A stretch of 64,000 nt of DNA, taken from Deltaproteobacteria bacterium YD0425bin51. GTDB lineage: Bacteria > Desulfobacterota > Desulfobacteria > Desulfobacterales > YD0425bin51. The stretch is taken from the NCBI GenBank assembly GCA_002753225.1, contig PDZS01000020.1, positions 1 through 64,000 on the forward strand, written 5' to 3'. A model generated the notes under the pieces. The model was not told the origin of the DNA, made no database searches, and worked only from the letters and a program-made list of their open reading frames with translations. Shown in pieces: positions 63,512 to 64,000 of this stretch. The stretch's first letter is position 1; every line of letters begins with the position of its first letter. The position numbers were made by a program, and so were the translations under genes.

Positions 63512-64000
63512 CTAAATTGTAGAGACGCACGGCCGTGCGTCTCTATGGTTACAAAGGGCGTCCTTGACACTTGTAATTACTGAATTCCATTCGCGATCTT
63601 CTTGCTGTCGGAAAATACGCATTGTAGGATACCAAGGGCTATCTTCTTTATCTAAAAGCCAGCGCCAATCTGGAACTTTTTGAAGCAGCAGCCATACATT
63701 TTTTGCCATTGCACCAGCAAGGTGGGCTACTGCTGTATCAACAGATATGACTAAGTCAAGATTATCAATAAAAGCTGCTGTATCTGAGAAATCATTTATT
63801 TGATTAGTATAATCAATAAGCTTCATATTTGAAGATATATATTTAATTTCTTCTATTTCTGGACCTTTCTGCAAGCTATACAAACTAATGCCGTCAACAT
63901 CAAAAAGCGGGGTAAAAGCTTTTAAACCAATAGACCTGTTTCGTAGCTTATAATTCTTTGAATTACTTGCCCAAACTATACCTACTTTTAATTTATGATC
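63512..64000 (-). CDS. TPR-associated/GT9-like glycosyltransferase, C-terminal part (5' end outside window)
   Basis: The frame is open from the right window edge to a TAG at 63512-63514, so only the last 162 codons are seen. The sequence matches the C-terminal lobe of glycosyltransferases that often follow TPR repeats: VGIVWASNSKNYKLRNRSIG, SLQKGPE, DLVISVDTAVAHLAGAMAKN and LLQKVPDWRWLLDKEDSPWY, the donor-binding part. Next to flgL, it may glycosylate flagellin or cell-surface sugars, but that is inference. The last residues are encoded by a copy of the 28-bp palindrome. Confidence 0.85.
   Translation of the reverse strand, partial: DHKLKVGIVWASNSKNYKLRNRSIGLKAFTPLFDVDGISLYSLQKGPEIEEIKYISSNMKLIDYTNQINDFSDTAAFIDNLDLVISVDTAVAHLAGAMAKNVWLLLQKVPDWRWLLDKEDSPWYPTMRIFRQQEDREWNSVITSVKDALCNHRDARPCVSTI
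63519..63546. repeat. 28-bp palindromic repeat, copy 3
   Basis: Same repeat as at 29589 and 42163, with the last base changed from C to T (27 of 28). It lies between the convergent ends of flgL and the glycosyltransferase gene, and supplies the last codons of the latter (ARPCVST). Confidence 0.9.

Noticed and set aside
1..64000. tRNA, rRNA, prophage or transposase genes
   Set aside because: None was found on reading both strands; the only mobile-like elements are short non-coding repeats.

Overview
The window looks like a chromosomal segment of a low-GC, motile Gram-negative bacterium, most likely a member of the Desulfobacterota (the former delta-proteobacteria). That placement is inferred from gene content and order. 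The evidence is a flagellar block ordered fliK-flgD-flgE / fliL-fliM-fliN-fliOPQR-flhB / flhA-flhF-flhG-fliA / flgF-flgG-flgA-flgH-flgI-flgJ-flgN-flgK-flgL, a two-subunit Tat-exported selenocysteine formate dehydrogenase, an AmrS-type radical SAM enzyme, sigma-54 promoters and a CheA-CheD-CheB cluster. No rRNA, tRNA, CRISPR array or transposase gene was seen. No stretch longer than about 300 bases lacks a gene; the longest gap is 27786-28070.

Layout. 1-3559: 3' part of cheA, then cheD and cheB. 3653-5160: dnaJ and a QueD-family gene, closed by a terminator. 5408-13020: a tightly packed plus-strand run ftsE-ftsX-envC-like-ctpA-yibQ-like-arnD-arnT, joining septal peptidoglycan splitting to lipid A aminoarabinose addition. 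13017-15788 (minus): two acyl-CoA dehydrogenases and a PHP protein. 15891-20501: a signalling island with a hybrid kinase, an unknown 101-residue protein, a lone receiver, a receiver-PP2C phosphatase and a HisKA-receiver protein without a kinase ATPase domain. 20569-23752: saccharopine dehydrogenase-like protein, BamE-like protein, AmrS and a methyltransferase. 23891-27785 (minus): fdhB and fdhA; fdhA is read through an in-frame UGA as selenocysteine and has a SECIS-like hairpin and a sigma-54 promoter. 28071-29587: a metallophosphoesterase overlapping a phosphopantetheinyl transferase.

29814-63511 is flagellar. Three sigma-54 promoters (before fliK, fliL and flgF) divide it into transcription units. 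The rod, hook, export-gate and switch genes are ordinary in kind, but the hook apparatus is oversized: FliK 966, FlgE 1114, FlgK 1112 and FlgL 884 residues. FlgE, FlgK and FlgL share inserted repeat modules, one of which carries an EF-hand-like DxDxDxxxD loop. After fliA lies a 1041-residue protein with about 24 copies of the FliM N-terminal CheY-binding peptide motif, one membrane segment and a FliL-like periplasmic domain. This is the best candidate here for an undescribed system, perhaps a membrane-anchored CheY~P binder at the motor. A second FliK-like gene is fused by overlap to an flhB C-terminal fragment gene (flhX/ylqH type).

The window ends in a partial minus-strand glycosyltransferase whose C terminus is encoded by a copy of a 28-bp palindrome that occurs three times in the window.
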